A DNA stretch of 7,063 nucleotides, taken from CAYSHJ01 sp964589725. GTDB taxonomy: Bacteria; Planctomycetota; Planctomycetia; Planctomycetales; Planctomycetaceae. Under the pieces are notes generated by a model. The model did not search any database and was not told the DNA's origin. It saw only the letters and a program-made list of their open reading frames with translations. The position numbers and the translations under genes were made by a program. Positions 1-6,754 of the stretch are shown piece by piece. The stretch spans positions 1 to 7,063 of the forward strand of contig CAZPUJ010000327.1 in the NCBI GenBank assembly GCA_964589725.1, given 5' to 3'. Each line of letters opens with the position of its first letter. Position 1 is the first letter of the stretch.

Positions 1-1
1 G

Positions 2-1393
2 CGCGAAGAAGCGTATCAAAAACTCCGCTCGGCGAAAGCAAATCCGAAGAAGCAAGAACGTCACGCGGGCACCGACGCGGTCAAGCAAGAACTCGTCGCG
101 AGGTACTTCCCCGAACGAGTCGATCCGCCGCCGGTCGGCACGAAGAAACAATTCTCGGAAGCGTTCAGCGCGTTGGAACAGCGGGCCGTTCGCGATCTCA
201 TTCTCGACGGCACGCGGCTCGACGGCCGCAAGGCGGGCGACCTGCGAGCGATCTCGTGTGAAGCGGGCGTCGTGCCGCGAGTTCACGGCTCGGCGGTGTT
301 CACTCGTGGCGAAACGCAATCGCTGGCGACGATCACGCTGGGGACCGGCCGCGACACGCAGAAGATCGACGGTCCGGTCGAGGATTACGAAAAGCGGTTT
401 ATGTTGGACTACAACTTCCCGTCGTACTCCGTCGGCGAATGCCGGCCAATTCGTGGGCCGGGACGCCGCGAAATCGGCCACGGTGCGTTGGCCGAACGCT
501 CGGTGCAGTGGGTCTTGCCGCCGGTCGAAAAGTTTCCGTACACGATCCGCGTGATCTCGGACATCATGGAGTCCAACGGCAGCAGTTCGATGGCCTCCGT
601 CTGCAGCGCAACCTTGGCGCTGATGGATGCCGGGGTACCGATCACGCAGCCGGTCGCCGGCATCTCGATCGGCCTCGTCAAGGAAGGAGGCAAGTACACG
701 CTGCTGACCGACATCATGGGCGACGAGGACCACTTCGGCGACATGGACTTCAAGATCGCCGGCACGGGTAAAGGGATCACCGGCATCCAGCTCGACCTGA
801 AAATCGCCGGCATCGACGAGGCCATCATTCGCGACACGCTTAAGCAAGCCTGGGAAGCTCGCCGAGAATTACTGAAGTCGATGCTGAAAGCGATCGGACG
901 GCCGCGTACCGACATCGCGCCACACGCTCCGCGGTTGCATCAAATCAAGATCGACCCGGAGAAGATCGGCCTGCTGATCGGCCCCGGTGGCAAAACGATC
1001 CGCGCGATTCAAGAAGAGTCCCAAACGACGGTCGATGTTTCCGAGGATGGCATGGTGACGGTCGCCGGCAAGAACGCTGCCGGCCTGGAAGCGGCGATCG
1101 CTCGCATCGAGGCGTTGACCGAAGAGATTCGCGTTGGCCGCGTTTACTCGGGTAAAGTGACCTCGGTGAAAGACTTCGGCGCCTTCATCGAGATCGCTCC
1201 GGGAAAGGACGGTTTGTGCCACATCAGCGAGCTGGCCGAGGGCTTCGTCAAATCGGTGAGCGATGTCTGCCGCATCGGCGATATCCTGGAAGTCAAAGTC
1301 ATCTCGGTCGATGATCAGAACCGAGTGAAGTTGTCCCGCAAGGCGTTGCTGATCGAACGAGCCCAAGCCGGTGGCAGTGGGCCGCCGGTGTAG
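2..1393 (+). CDS. pnp: Polyribonucleotide nucleotidyltransferase (PNPase), 5'-truncated by window edge
   Basis: PNPase degrades RNA 3' to 5' using phosphate, releasing nucleoside diphosphates; in many bacteria it works in the RNA degradosome in the cytoplasm. The visible 463 codons begin inside the helical linker between the two RNase PH-like domains. The second RNase PH domain starts near residue 75 (LDGRK). It carries the phosphate-binding serines in SNGSSSMAS (S194-S196) and the catalytic aspartates in MGDEDHFGDMDF (D241 and D247, matching E. coli D486 and D492). A KH domain follows from about residue 315, with its GPGG loop at 327-330, and then an S1 domain at about 379-450. The frame is open to the left edge and the linker homology continues upstream of the first possible TTG (173), so that codon is not the start. 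About 250-300 residues are missing. No frameshift or lost catalytic residue is seen. The gene ends in its own terminator. Confidence 0.97.
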   Translation, partial: REEAYQKLRSAKANPKKQERHAGTDAVKQELVARYFPERVDPPPVGTKKQFSEAFSALEQRAVRDLILDGTRLDGRKAGDLRAISCEAGVVPRVHGSAVFTRGETQSLATITLGTGRDTQKIDGPVEDYEKRFMLDYNFPSYSVGECRPIRGPGRREIGHGALAERSVQWVLPPVEKFPYTIRVISDIMESNGSSSMASVCSATLALMDAGVPITQPVAGISIGLVKEGGKYTLLTDIMGDEDHFGDMDFKIAGTGKGITGIQLDLKIAGIDEAIIRDTLKQAWEARRELLKSMLKAIGRPRTDIAPHAPRLHQIKIDPEKIGLLIGPGGKTIRAIQEESQTTVDVSEDGMVTVAGKNAAGLEAAIARIEALTEEIRVGRVYSGKVTSVKDFGAFIEIAPGKDGLCHISELAEGFVKSVSDVCRIGDILEVKVISVDDQNRVKLSRKALLIERAQAGGSGPPV

Positions 1394-1420
1394 CCTTCCC
1401 GAGATTCGATTGACCGAATC

Positions 1421-1455
1421 AAAGCCACGGTGGGCGCTCGACACCGTGGCTTTTT
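1421..1455 (+). terminator. Rho-independent terminator of pnp
   Basis: A 12-bp perfect stem (AAAGCCACGGTG at 1421-1432 with CACCGTGGCTTT at 1442-1453) closes a 9-nt loop and runs into TTTTT (1451-1455). It lies 28 nt after the pnp stop codon. A weaker 6-bp hairpin (GATTCG/CGAATC, 1403-1420) sits between the stop codon and the terminator. The structure implies that pnp transcription ends here and that the kinase gene downstream uses its own promoter. Confidence 0.93.
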
Positions 1456-1483
1456 CATACCTCGCGCAGCCAGAAATGAGACA

Positions 1484-1555
1484 GGTGAGCGGGGTGGCGT
1501 CAGCCCCCCGGTTCTGCGGCGAACGCACCGGGGGGCTGACGCCACCCCGCTCGCC
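1484..1555. repeat. Long palindromic element, REP-like (26-bp perfect arms)
   Basis: The arms 1487-1512 and 1527-1552 are exact reverse complements for 26 bp around a 14-nt centre. Adding 1484-1486 and 1553-1555 gives 29 pairs with one G:U. The arms are very G+C rich: the left one starts GAGCGGGGTGGCGTCAG and continues through a run of six C. There is no T-tract, so it is not a standard intrinsic terminator, and it lies after the pnp terminator and 56 nt before the kinase start. Flanking bases show no clear target-site duplication and no coding capacity. The form fits a dispersed palindromic (REP or MITE-like) element; that it is dispersed in the genome is inference. An RNA copy would form a very stable hairpin in either direction. 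Confidence 0.9.
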
Positions 1556-1611
1556 AGAGTGTCGCACGGATGGCCGTGCGAGGCATATCGTGGTATCGCA
1601 CAAGGTCATCC

Positions 1612-2331
1612 ATGACGCCCGATCGCTTTGAAGACGACGAACGTCAGCGGCTGCAACGACAATATGCCGAGATCGCGACGCTCGCCGGCGGGTTGGCTCA
1701 CGAGATCAAGAACCCGCTGTCCACGATGAGCATGTTGTTGGAGTTGCTTTCGGAAGACCTCGCATCCAGCGAGGCGCATCGCGATCGGCGGATGCTCACC
1801 AAGGTCCAGACGATTCAGAAAGAGTGCCGGCATCTAGATGAGATTCTGAACGCCTTCCTGAAGTTCGCCCGCGTCGGCGAACTGGAATTGGTGCCGACCG
1901 AATTGAACAAGATCGTGGCTGACTTTATCGAATTCTTTCAGCCGCAAGCTCAGGAACAAGGCATCGAGATCAGCCCGCACCTCGCCGGTGACTTGCCGCT
2001 GGTTGCGATCGACACGTCGTTGATGCGGCAAGTGCTGATGAACCTCGCCTTGAACGCGCAGCAAGCGATGCCGTCGGGTGGGTTGATCGAACTGCAAACT
2101 TTCGCCCGCAATGGCCACGTTCATTTGGCGTTCATCGACAGCGGGCAAGGCATGGACGAATCGACTCGTTCGCGGCTATTTCAAGTATTCTTCTCGACCA
2201 AACCGAACGGTAGCGGCCTGGGCCTGCCGACAGTCCGCAAGATCGTCCATGCTCATCGCGGTACGATCACCTGCGAAAGCGAGCGGGGGCGAGGCACGCG
2301 CTTCATGATCATGTTACCACCGGCAACGTAG
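1612..2331 (+). CDS. Sensor-less two-component histidine kinase (NtrB/ZraS-type core)
   Basis: This 239-residue protein is a bare histidine kinase core. A short N-terminal helix leads into the HisKA dimerisation domain with the H-box LAGGLAHEIKNPLSTM (phospho-accepting H30). The HATPase_c domain follows: N-box NLALNAQQAM (N144, N148), G1 box DSGQGM (D176-M181), F-box FQVFFSTK (about 190-197) and G2 box GSGLGL (200-205). All ATP-binding motifs are intact, so it should autophosphorylate. There is no membrane segment, PAS or GAF domain; it is probably cytoplasmic and senses through a partner or a separate protein. The H-box style resembles NtrB/AtoS/ZraS kinases that partner sigma-54 activators, but no response regulator is in the window. 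I chose ATG 1612, preceded by a modest AAGG about 8 nt upstream. An in-frame ATG at 1570 would add 14 residues of non-conserved sequence just after the palindrome. Confidence 0.93.
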   Translation: MTPDRFEDDERQRLQRQYAEIATLAGGLAHEIKNPLSTMSMLLELLSEDLASSEAHRDRRMLTKVQTIQKECRHLDEILNAFLKFARVGELELVPTELNKIVADFIEFFQPQAQEQGIEISPHLAGDLPLVAIDTSLMRQVLMNLALNAQQAMPSGGLIELQTFARNGHVHLAFIDSGQGMDESTRSRLFQVFFSTKPNGSGLGLPTVRKIVHAHRGTITCESERGRGTRFMIMLPPAT

Positions 2332-2380
2332 CTCGGATGGTTCAGCACGCGTCACATCCCGTTCAAAGAAATCCGTTGAG

Positions 2381-3646
2381 ATGTCGGCCACTTTCGAAGC
2401 AATCATGCCCAACACGGTTGGCGAACTTGGCGAGTTTGTCGTCAACAACGCGATCTCCGTGCGACGTCCGTTGTGGCCGGTCGGCGGCGGGACGGCGATG
2501 AGCTGTTGTGGTCAGCGGGTTGCCGACGGTGTTGTGGTGCGGCTTGAGAAACTCAACCGCGTGATCGACTATCCGGCGCGCGACATGACGATCACGGTCG
2601 AGGCCGGCATCCGCATGGCCGAGTTGGGAACCACCCTCAAGTCCGAGAACCAGCGACTGCCGATCGACGTGCCGCAGGCCGAGCAAGCGACGCTCGGCGG
2701 CGTGATCGCCACGAATTGGAGCGGCCCGCGGCGGTTCGGTTGCGGTACGTTGCGTGACTACGTGATCGGTATCTCGGCTGTCGACGCCTCCGGCCGGTTG
2801 TTCAGCGGCGGCGGCCGAGTCGTCAAGAATGTTGCCGGTTATGACCTGTGCAAATTGCTGGTTGGTTCGCACGGCACGTTGGCCATCATCACTCAAGTCA
2901 CCTTGAAGCTCCGACCTCGGCCCGAGACTTCGGCTTTTGTGTGTCTCGCGTTCGACTCGCTGGCACAGATCGACGCCGTCCTCGCTAGGCTGTTGACGTC
3001 GGCCACACGCCCGGTTGCTGTCGAAGTCCTGAATTCCTTGAGTAGTCAGAGCATCCTTGGACCCGTCCGGGGTCAGGCGCCGCTTGGTACGATAACTCCT
3101 GCCGTTCGCCTAACCACGCGGCCTGCGTGCAGCCACCTGTGCATCGCCTTTGAAGGCACGTCGCGTGAAACAACTTGGCAAACCGAAACGTTGCTCGCCG
3201 AATGCCACGAGTTTGAGCCGCGAGCGGTTCAAGCCTGGAGCGGTGTGGAAGCCGATTCCTTGTGGTCCGCGCTGACCGATTTTTCGATCAGTGCCGAGTC
3301 GCCAGTCTCGTTCAAAGCGAATCTGCTCCCCTCACGCACGCTGGAGTTCCTTCAGCGAGCGACGGAGGCCGGCATCGCCGCACAAGCTCACGCCGCCAAC
3401 GGCATCGTCATCGGACATTTGCCAAACGATGTCGTTTCCGCCGTGCAAGCTGACGCCGCTCTCCGACCCCTTCACGAATTGACCCGTTCCTGCGGCGGCG
3501 ATTTGACCGTGCTGCGCTGCCGCGAAGATGGGATTCTTCGGCAACTGGATGCACGCGAGGCCGACTCGTCAGGGAGCTGGATGCGTCGCCTGAAGCAACA
3601 ACTCGATCCGCACAATCTTTTCAGCCCGGGTGGTCGGCCGTTCTGA
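2381..3646 (+). CDS. glcE: FAD-binding oxidase, glycolate oxidase subunit GlcE-like
   Basis: The 421-residue protein belongs to the PCMH/FAD_binding_4 flavoprotein superfamily. The FAD-binding part carries PVGGGT (33-38), a long VxVEAGxxMAEL segment, the LGGVIATNWSGPRRFGCGTLRDYVIG stretch split by the usual Gly/Arg-rich loop, and GRVVKNVAGYDLCKLLVG (145-162) followed by GTLAIIT. This last block is the GlcE hallmark. The C-terminus ends DPHNLFSPGGR, as is typical of the family. GlcE acts with GlcD and the Fe-S subunit GlcF to oxidise glycolate to glyoxylate and pass electrons to the respiratory chain. Neither partner is in the window. The protein is longer than E. coli GlcE (about 350 residues), mainly through a less conserved middle and C-terminal region. 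The start is 49 nt after the kinase stop, so co-transcription is possible; the ribosome-binding site is weak. Other FAD-linked 2-hydroxyacid oxidases are the alternative. Confidence 0.85.
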   Translation: MSATFEAIMPNTVGELGEFVVNNAISVRRPLWPVGGGTAMSCCGQRVADGVVVRLEKLNRVIDYPARDMTITVEAGIRMAELGTTLKSENQRLPIDVPQAEQATLGGVIATNWSGPRRFGCGTLRDYVIGISAVDASGRLFSGGGRVVKNVAGYDLCKLLVGSHGTLAIITQVTLKLRPRPETSAFVCLAFDSLAQIDAVLARLLTSATRPVAVEVLNSLSSQSILGPVRGQAPLGTITPAVRLTTRPACSHLCIAFEGTSRETTWQTETLLAECHEFEPRAVQAWSGVEADSLWSALTDFSISAESPVSFKANLLPSRTLEFLQRATEAGIAAQAHAANGIVIGHLPNDVVSAVQADAALRPLHELTRSCGGDLTVLRCREDGILRQLDAREADSSGSWMRRLKQQLDPHNLFSPGGRPF

Positions 3647-3832
3647 ATTGGCCTCGATGTCAAATCAGCATTGCCGCTGCGTCACTCCGCGAGCTTGACG
3701 TCGTGAGCAGCGACTTGGATGCTGTCCGCAGCTTGGATTGCGTTTGGTGGAACTGATGAAACCCAAAGTTGCTTGTCGCATCCAAGACTGGATACCGGCG
3801 GATGGTTTGCCGGCCGGCCTTGGTCAATCGAG

Positions 3833-3853
3833 CCACAAGCTGGCAGCTTGTGG
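3833..3853 (+). repeat. Perfect 9-bp hairpin in the leader of the thioredoxin-NHL gene
   Basis: CCACAAGCT (3833-3841) and AGCTTGTGG (3845-3853) are exact reverse complements around a GGC loop. The hairpin ends 11 nt before the Shine-Dalgarno of the gene starting at 3880. There is no T-run, so it is not an intrinsic terminator. It could protect the 5' end of the message, modulate translation, bind a protein as DNA, or be one more copy of a short dispersed palindrome. The sequence alone does not decide. Confidence 0.75.
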
Positions 3854-3864
3854 AGTATGAACGC

Positions 3865-3870
3865 GGAAGG
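3865..3870 (+). promoter_or_regulatory. Shine-Dalgarno that fixes the start at 3880
   Basis: GGAAGG lies 9 nt upstream of ATG 3880. It is one of the two best ribosome-binding sites in the window and supports ATG 3880 over the in-frame TTG at 3769. Confidence 0.8.
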
Positions 3871-3879
3871 ATTGAAACG

Positions 3880-6099
3880 ATGTCAAATTCGCCGCACGGC
3901 ACGTGTCCCGATTCAACGTCTCAGAACGCCAAGCCGTCGTCCCGTTGGCCGTTTCTGGGATTTCTTGTGATGGCGGTGTTGGTGGTCGGCGTGTATCGAT
4001 CAACCTTCTGGTGGCCGATACCGATCATGAATCTCAAAACCGAAGCCTTGGCCGCCGATCCGAAATCCGTGGACGCCAAGAGCGACTCCGGTCAGAAAGC
4101 GAAGACGAGCGGCGCGAAGAAATCGACACAAGATCCCGCCAACGCCGCGGTGGACGACAAAGTCGAGAATCCGTTTCCAAAGCGGTTCAAGCTAGCGGGG
4201 GATGAATTCAAAGGGGGCGTCGAGTGGCTGAACACGTCGGGCGAAATCACGATGAAGGATCTCCGCGGCAAGGTCGTGCTGATCGACTTTTGGACCTACT
4301 GCTGTATCAATTGCATGCACATCCTTCCCGATCTGAAATTCCTCGAACAAAAGTATCCGAACGAACTGGTTGTCATCGGCGTGCATTCGGCGAAGTTCGA
4401 CAACGAGAAGGATTCCGAGAACATCCGCCGTGCCGTGCTGCGGTACGAGATCGAGCACCCGGTCATCAACGACGCGAACATGGAAGTCTGGAAGGAATTC
4501 AACGTGCGCGCGTGGCCGACGCAAGTGCTGGTTGATCCGGAGGGCTACTACTGCGGCTATGTACCGGGTGAAGGCAACCGCGAAGCGCTGGACGTCGTCA
4601 TCGCCAAGGTCATCGCGTATCACCGCAGCAAGGGGACGCTGGATGAATCGCCCGTGCGATTCGATCTTGAGCATAACCGCGCGAAGCCGGGACCGCTCCG
4701 CTTCCCTGGGAAGGTGCTGGCGGACGAGACCTCGCATCGGCTTTTCATCACCGACAGCAACCACAATCGGCTGGTGATCGCCACGCTCGACGGCAAATTG
4801 CTCGACGTGATCGGCAGCGGCGCGAGCGGCTCGGCGGACGGTGACTACAAGAAGGCCAGCTTCTTCCGGCCACAGGGAGTCGCGCTGGTCAGCGACAAGC
4901 TGTACGTCTCTGATACCGAGAATCACTTGCTGCGAGTGGTCGATCTCAAAGCCAAGCAAGTGCAGACGCTGGCGGGGACTGGCGAGCAAGCTCGCTTGCG
5001 TGAACAAAGCGGCACGCTGCGACAGACGGCGCTCAACAGTCCGTGGGCGATCAGTCATGTCGACGGCACGCTGTACATCGCGATGGCGGGGCCGCATCAG
5101 ATTTGGTCGCACAAACTTGGCTCGGACGAGATCGGCGTCTTCGCCGGTTCTGGCCGTGAGGACATCTTGAACGGCCCGCTCAACGAAGCCGCGTTCGCGC
5201 AGCCGTCGGGCCTCAGCAGCGACGGCAAGTTTCTGTTCGTTGCCGACAGCGAAGGCTCGGCGATTCGCAAGATTGATCTTGGCTCGAGAGGTGAAGTGAT
5301 GACGCTGGCAGGCACCTCGAATCTGCCGCAAGGCCGCGCGCTGTTCGAGTTCGGCGACGTCGACGATGTTGGCGGCAAAGCTCGCTTCCAACATCCGCTC
5401 GACGTGCTCTTTGCCGACGGCAACCTCTTCGTCGCCGACAGCTACAACCACAAGGTCAAAAAAATAGACCTCACAAACCGAGCCGTGTCCACGTTTATCG
5501 GCAACGGCAAAGCGGGGACCAGCCTCAAGCCACTGCGATTGTCCGAGCCAGCCGGCCTCTCGGCCGCGAATGGCTTTCTGTATGTCGCCGACACCAACAA
5601 CCATCGAGTCGTGCAGGTCGCGTTGAAATCGGGAGACGCCACTGAACTCAAGATCGACGGCTTGCAACCGCCGCCCCCGCCATCCGCGGAAGAGACTCCC
5701 GCCGACCACAAAGACGCAATCAAGGTCGCCTCGCAAACCGTTGGTGCCGGCGAGGCACTGAGATTCGACATCTCGTTCAAGCTACCGAAGGACTTCAAGC
5801 TCAACAAACTTGCGAAAGTCACGTATCTGCTCGATGCCGCCGGACAGCAAAGCCTCATTGCCGCCGATCATCTTAAGACTCGCAAAGCCGTCGAGGTCAA
5901 CGAGGATATCGCCACCGTGAACGTCCCGCTGGCCAAGCAATCCGGCGAAGCGGACTTATCGTTCGCGCTGTCGTTCTCGTACTGCCGAGACGGCGTCGGC
6001 GGCCTATGCAAACTGAAGACCGTCCGCTGGAACATCCCTGTGGTTGTCTCGCCCGACGGCAAAGCATCCACGATCAAGCTGGAAGCTAACGCCAATTGA
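3880..6099 (+). CDS. Membrane-anchored thioredoxin-like/NHL-repeat protein, NHLRC2 architecture
   Basis: The 739-residue protein has, in order: a short N-terminus; one hydrophobic segment (about 23-39, a signal anchor); a low-complexity Lys/Ala/Ser/Asp linker (about 55-95); a thioredoxin-like domain (about 100-255); a six-bladed NHL propeller (about 281-590); a Pro-rich linker (P597-P601); and a C-terminal beta domain with a YCRDGVGGLCK segment. The thioredoxin motif is FWTYCCINCMH with Cys141, Cys142 and Cys145; Cys142-Ile-Asn-Cys145 is the CxxC pair. The following VIGVHSAKFDNEK stretch and the CCINC motif match human NHLRC2 as I remember it. Propeller blades are marked by LFITDSNHN, LYVSDTENH, LYIAMAGPH, LFVADSEGS, LFVADSYNH and LYVADTNNH. 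The anchor suggests the domains face the periplasm, where a dithiol/disulfide role is plausible; substrate and reaction are unknown. The GGAAGG ribosome-binding site supports ATG 3880. No partner gene adjoins it. Confidence 0.93.
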   Translation: MSNSPHGTCPDSTSQNAKPSSRWPFLGFLVMAVLVVGVYRSTFWWPIPIMNLKTEALAADPKSVDAKSDSGQKAKTSGAKKSTQDPANAAVDDKVENPFPKRFKLAGDEFKGGVEWLNTSGEITMKDLRGKVVLIDFWTYCCINCMHILPDLKFLEQKYPNELVVIGVHSAKFDNEKDSENIRRAVLRYEIEHPVINDANMEVWKEFNVRAWPTQVLVDPEGYYCGYVPGEGNREALDVVIAKVIAYHRSKGTLDESPVRFDLEHNRAKPGPLRFPGKVLADETSHRLFITDSNHNRLVIATLDGKLLDVIGSGASGSADGDYKKASFFRPQGVALVSDKLYVSDTENHLLRVVDLKAKQVQTLAGTGEQARLREQSGTLRQTALNSPWAISHVDGTLYIAMAGPHQIWSHKLGSDEIGVFAGSGREDILNGPLNEAAFAQPSGLSSDGKFLFVADSEGSAIRKIDLGSRGEVMTLAGTSNLPQGRALFEFGDVDDVGGKARFQHPLDVLFADGNLFVADSYNHKVKKIDLTNRAVSTFIGNGKAGTSLKPLRLSEPAGLSAANGFLYVADTNNHRVVQVALKSGDATELKIDGLQPPPPPSAEETPADHKDAIKVASQTVGAGEALRFDISFKLPKDFKLNKLAKVTYLLDAAGQQSLIAADHLKTRKAVEVNEDIATVNVPLAKQSGEADLSFALSFSYCRDGVGGLCKLKTVRWNIPVVVSPDGKASTIKLEANAN

Positions 6100-6162
6100 T
6101 TTCGGATTTCGGACTGAAGGGCACAGTTGCCTTGATGGTCCACAATCCACTATCCACAATCC
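6098..6162. repeat. Short direct repeats in the leader of moaC
   Basis: The 64-nt gap before moaC contains two simple repeats. GATTTCG occurs twice in tandem (6098-6104, 6105-6111), overlapping the stop codon of the preceding gene. TCCACAATCC occurs twice with a 14-nt period (6139-6148, 6153-6162) and ends one base before the moaC ATG. They leave no room for a Shine-Dalgarno close to the start. Slippage or a small dispersed repeat could have produced them. Confidence 0.7.
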
Positions 6163-6163
6163 C

Positions 6164-6643
6164 ATGCTCGCCCTCACTCACTTCGACGAATCTGGTGCCA
6201 GTCGGATGGTCGACGTCAGCTCGAAAGAGATCACGTTGCGCTCCGCGCGAGCGGTCGGTTTCGTGCGCATGCAACCCGCGACACTAGAACTGATTCGCAA
6301 CAAGCAAGTCGCGAAGGGTGACGTCTTCGAGGTGGCTCGGCTGGCGGGGATCATGGCCACGAAACGCACGGCCGAACTGATTCCGCTTTGCCATTCTCTG
6401 GGGCTCGACAGCGCAAAGGTCGAATTTCAAATCGTTGATGACCGGACTGTGCGAATCGAATCGACCGTCAGCGTTCATGGCCGAACGGGTGTCGAGATGG
6501 AATCGCTCACCGCCGTCAGCGTCGCCGCGCTGACGATCTACGACATGTGCAAGTCGGTCGACCGCGGCATGTCGATCGGCCCCATCGAATTGCTTGAAAA
6601 GTCCGGTGGACGAAGCGGACACTTCGTGCAGAAATCCCAATGA
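6164..6643 (+). CDS. moaC: Cyclic pyranopterin monophosphate synthase MoaC
   Basis: MoaC converts the MoaA product 3',8-cyclo-7,8-dihydro-GTP to cyclic pyranopterin monophosphate, an early cytoplasmic step of molybdenum cofactor synthesis. The 159-residue protein matches the family along its length: LTHFDESGASRMVDVS at the N-terminus, KGDVFEVARLAGIMATKRT, ELIPLCHSL, GVEMESLTAVSVAALTIYDM and the SGGRSG tail. Residues corresponding to E. coli Lys51, His77, Asp128 and Lys131 are present as K51, H77, D127 and K130, so it should be active. ATG 6164 was chosen because the LTHFDESG segment aligns with the E. coli N-terminus; an upstream ATG at 6044 lies inside the previous gene. No Shine-Dalgarno is visible just before the ATG. 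No other moa or moe gene is nearby. The last residues (QKSQ) and the stop codon are encoded by the first unit of a downstream repeat array. Confidence 0.97.
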   Translation: MLALTHFDESGASRMVDVSSKEITLRSARAVGFVRMQPATLELIRNKQVAKGDVFEVARLAGIMATKRTAELIPLCHSLGLDSAKVEFQIVDDRTVRIESTVSVHGRTGVEMESLTAVSVAALTIYDMCKSVDRGMSIGPIELLEKSGGRSGHFVQKSQ

Positions 6644-6720
6644 CGAAATCCCAATGACGAAAGACCCAATGACGAAAGACCCAATGACGAAAGAAATCCA
6701 ATTGACGAAATCCGAATGAA
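6631..6720. repeat. Short tandem array, about six 14-18-nt units
   Basis: Units follow the pattern GAAATCCCAATGAC: 6631-6644, 6645-6658 (both exact, 14 nt), 6659-6673 and 6674-6688 (GAAAGACCCAATGAC, 15 nt), 6689-6706 (18 nt, degenerate), and a partial unit from 6707. There are no spacers, so it is not a CRISPR array. The array starts within the moaC coding end and fills the moaC-permease gap. On the minus strand it translates to a repeating FRHWV/SFVIG peptide, an artefact of the repeat. Confidence 0.9.
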
Positions 6721-6754
6721 CACGATCCGGCGTCGTGATGAACTCGCTTTGAGC

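Larger units (their letters stand above)
3647..3879. other. Intergenic region between glcE and the thioredoxin-NHL gene
   Basis: This 233-nt gap has no credible gene. A small + strand reading frame (3719-3970) runs into the next gene out of frame and shows no family features. The long thioredoxin-NHL frame is open back to a TTG at 3769, but the extra 37 residues look non-coding and have no homology I recognise. No clear terminator follows glcE. The region holds a 9-bp inverted repeat (CTTGGATGC 3714-3722 with GCATCCAAG 3778-3786), which may be chance, and the hairpin described separately. The promoter for the next gene probably lies here, but I cannot place it. Confidence 0.6.

Noticed and set aside
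173..175. TTG as the start of PNPase
   Set aside because: The frame is open to the window edge and the upstream sequence matches the PNPase interdomain linker; a complete PNPase needs the first RNase PH domain to the left.
869..1609. 246-codon minus-strand frame spanning the pnp end, terminator and palindrome
   Set aside because: It crosses a strong terminator hairpin and the palindrome, and its N-terminal part is simply the translated repeat; the remainder is antisense to the KH and S1 domains of PNPase.
3695..3723. Possible sigma-70 promoter (TTGACG with 17-nt spacing to GATGCT)
   Set aside because: The -35 box is good but the -10 match is only three of six, which occurs often by chance.
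3719..3970. 83-codon + strand frame between glcE and the thioredoxin-NHL gene
   Set aside because: It runs out of frame into a strong gene, has no ribosome-binding site and no family features.
4192..5736. 514-codon open frame on the minus strand opposite the thioredoxin-NHL gene
   Set aside because: It mirrors a well-supported gene, is Arg/Val/Asp-rich low-information sequence with no recognisable motif, and is expected from high third-position G+C on the coding strand.
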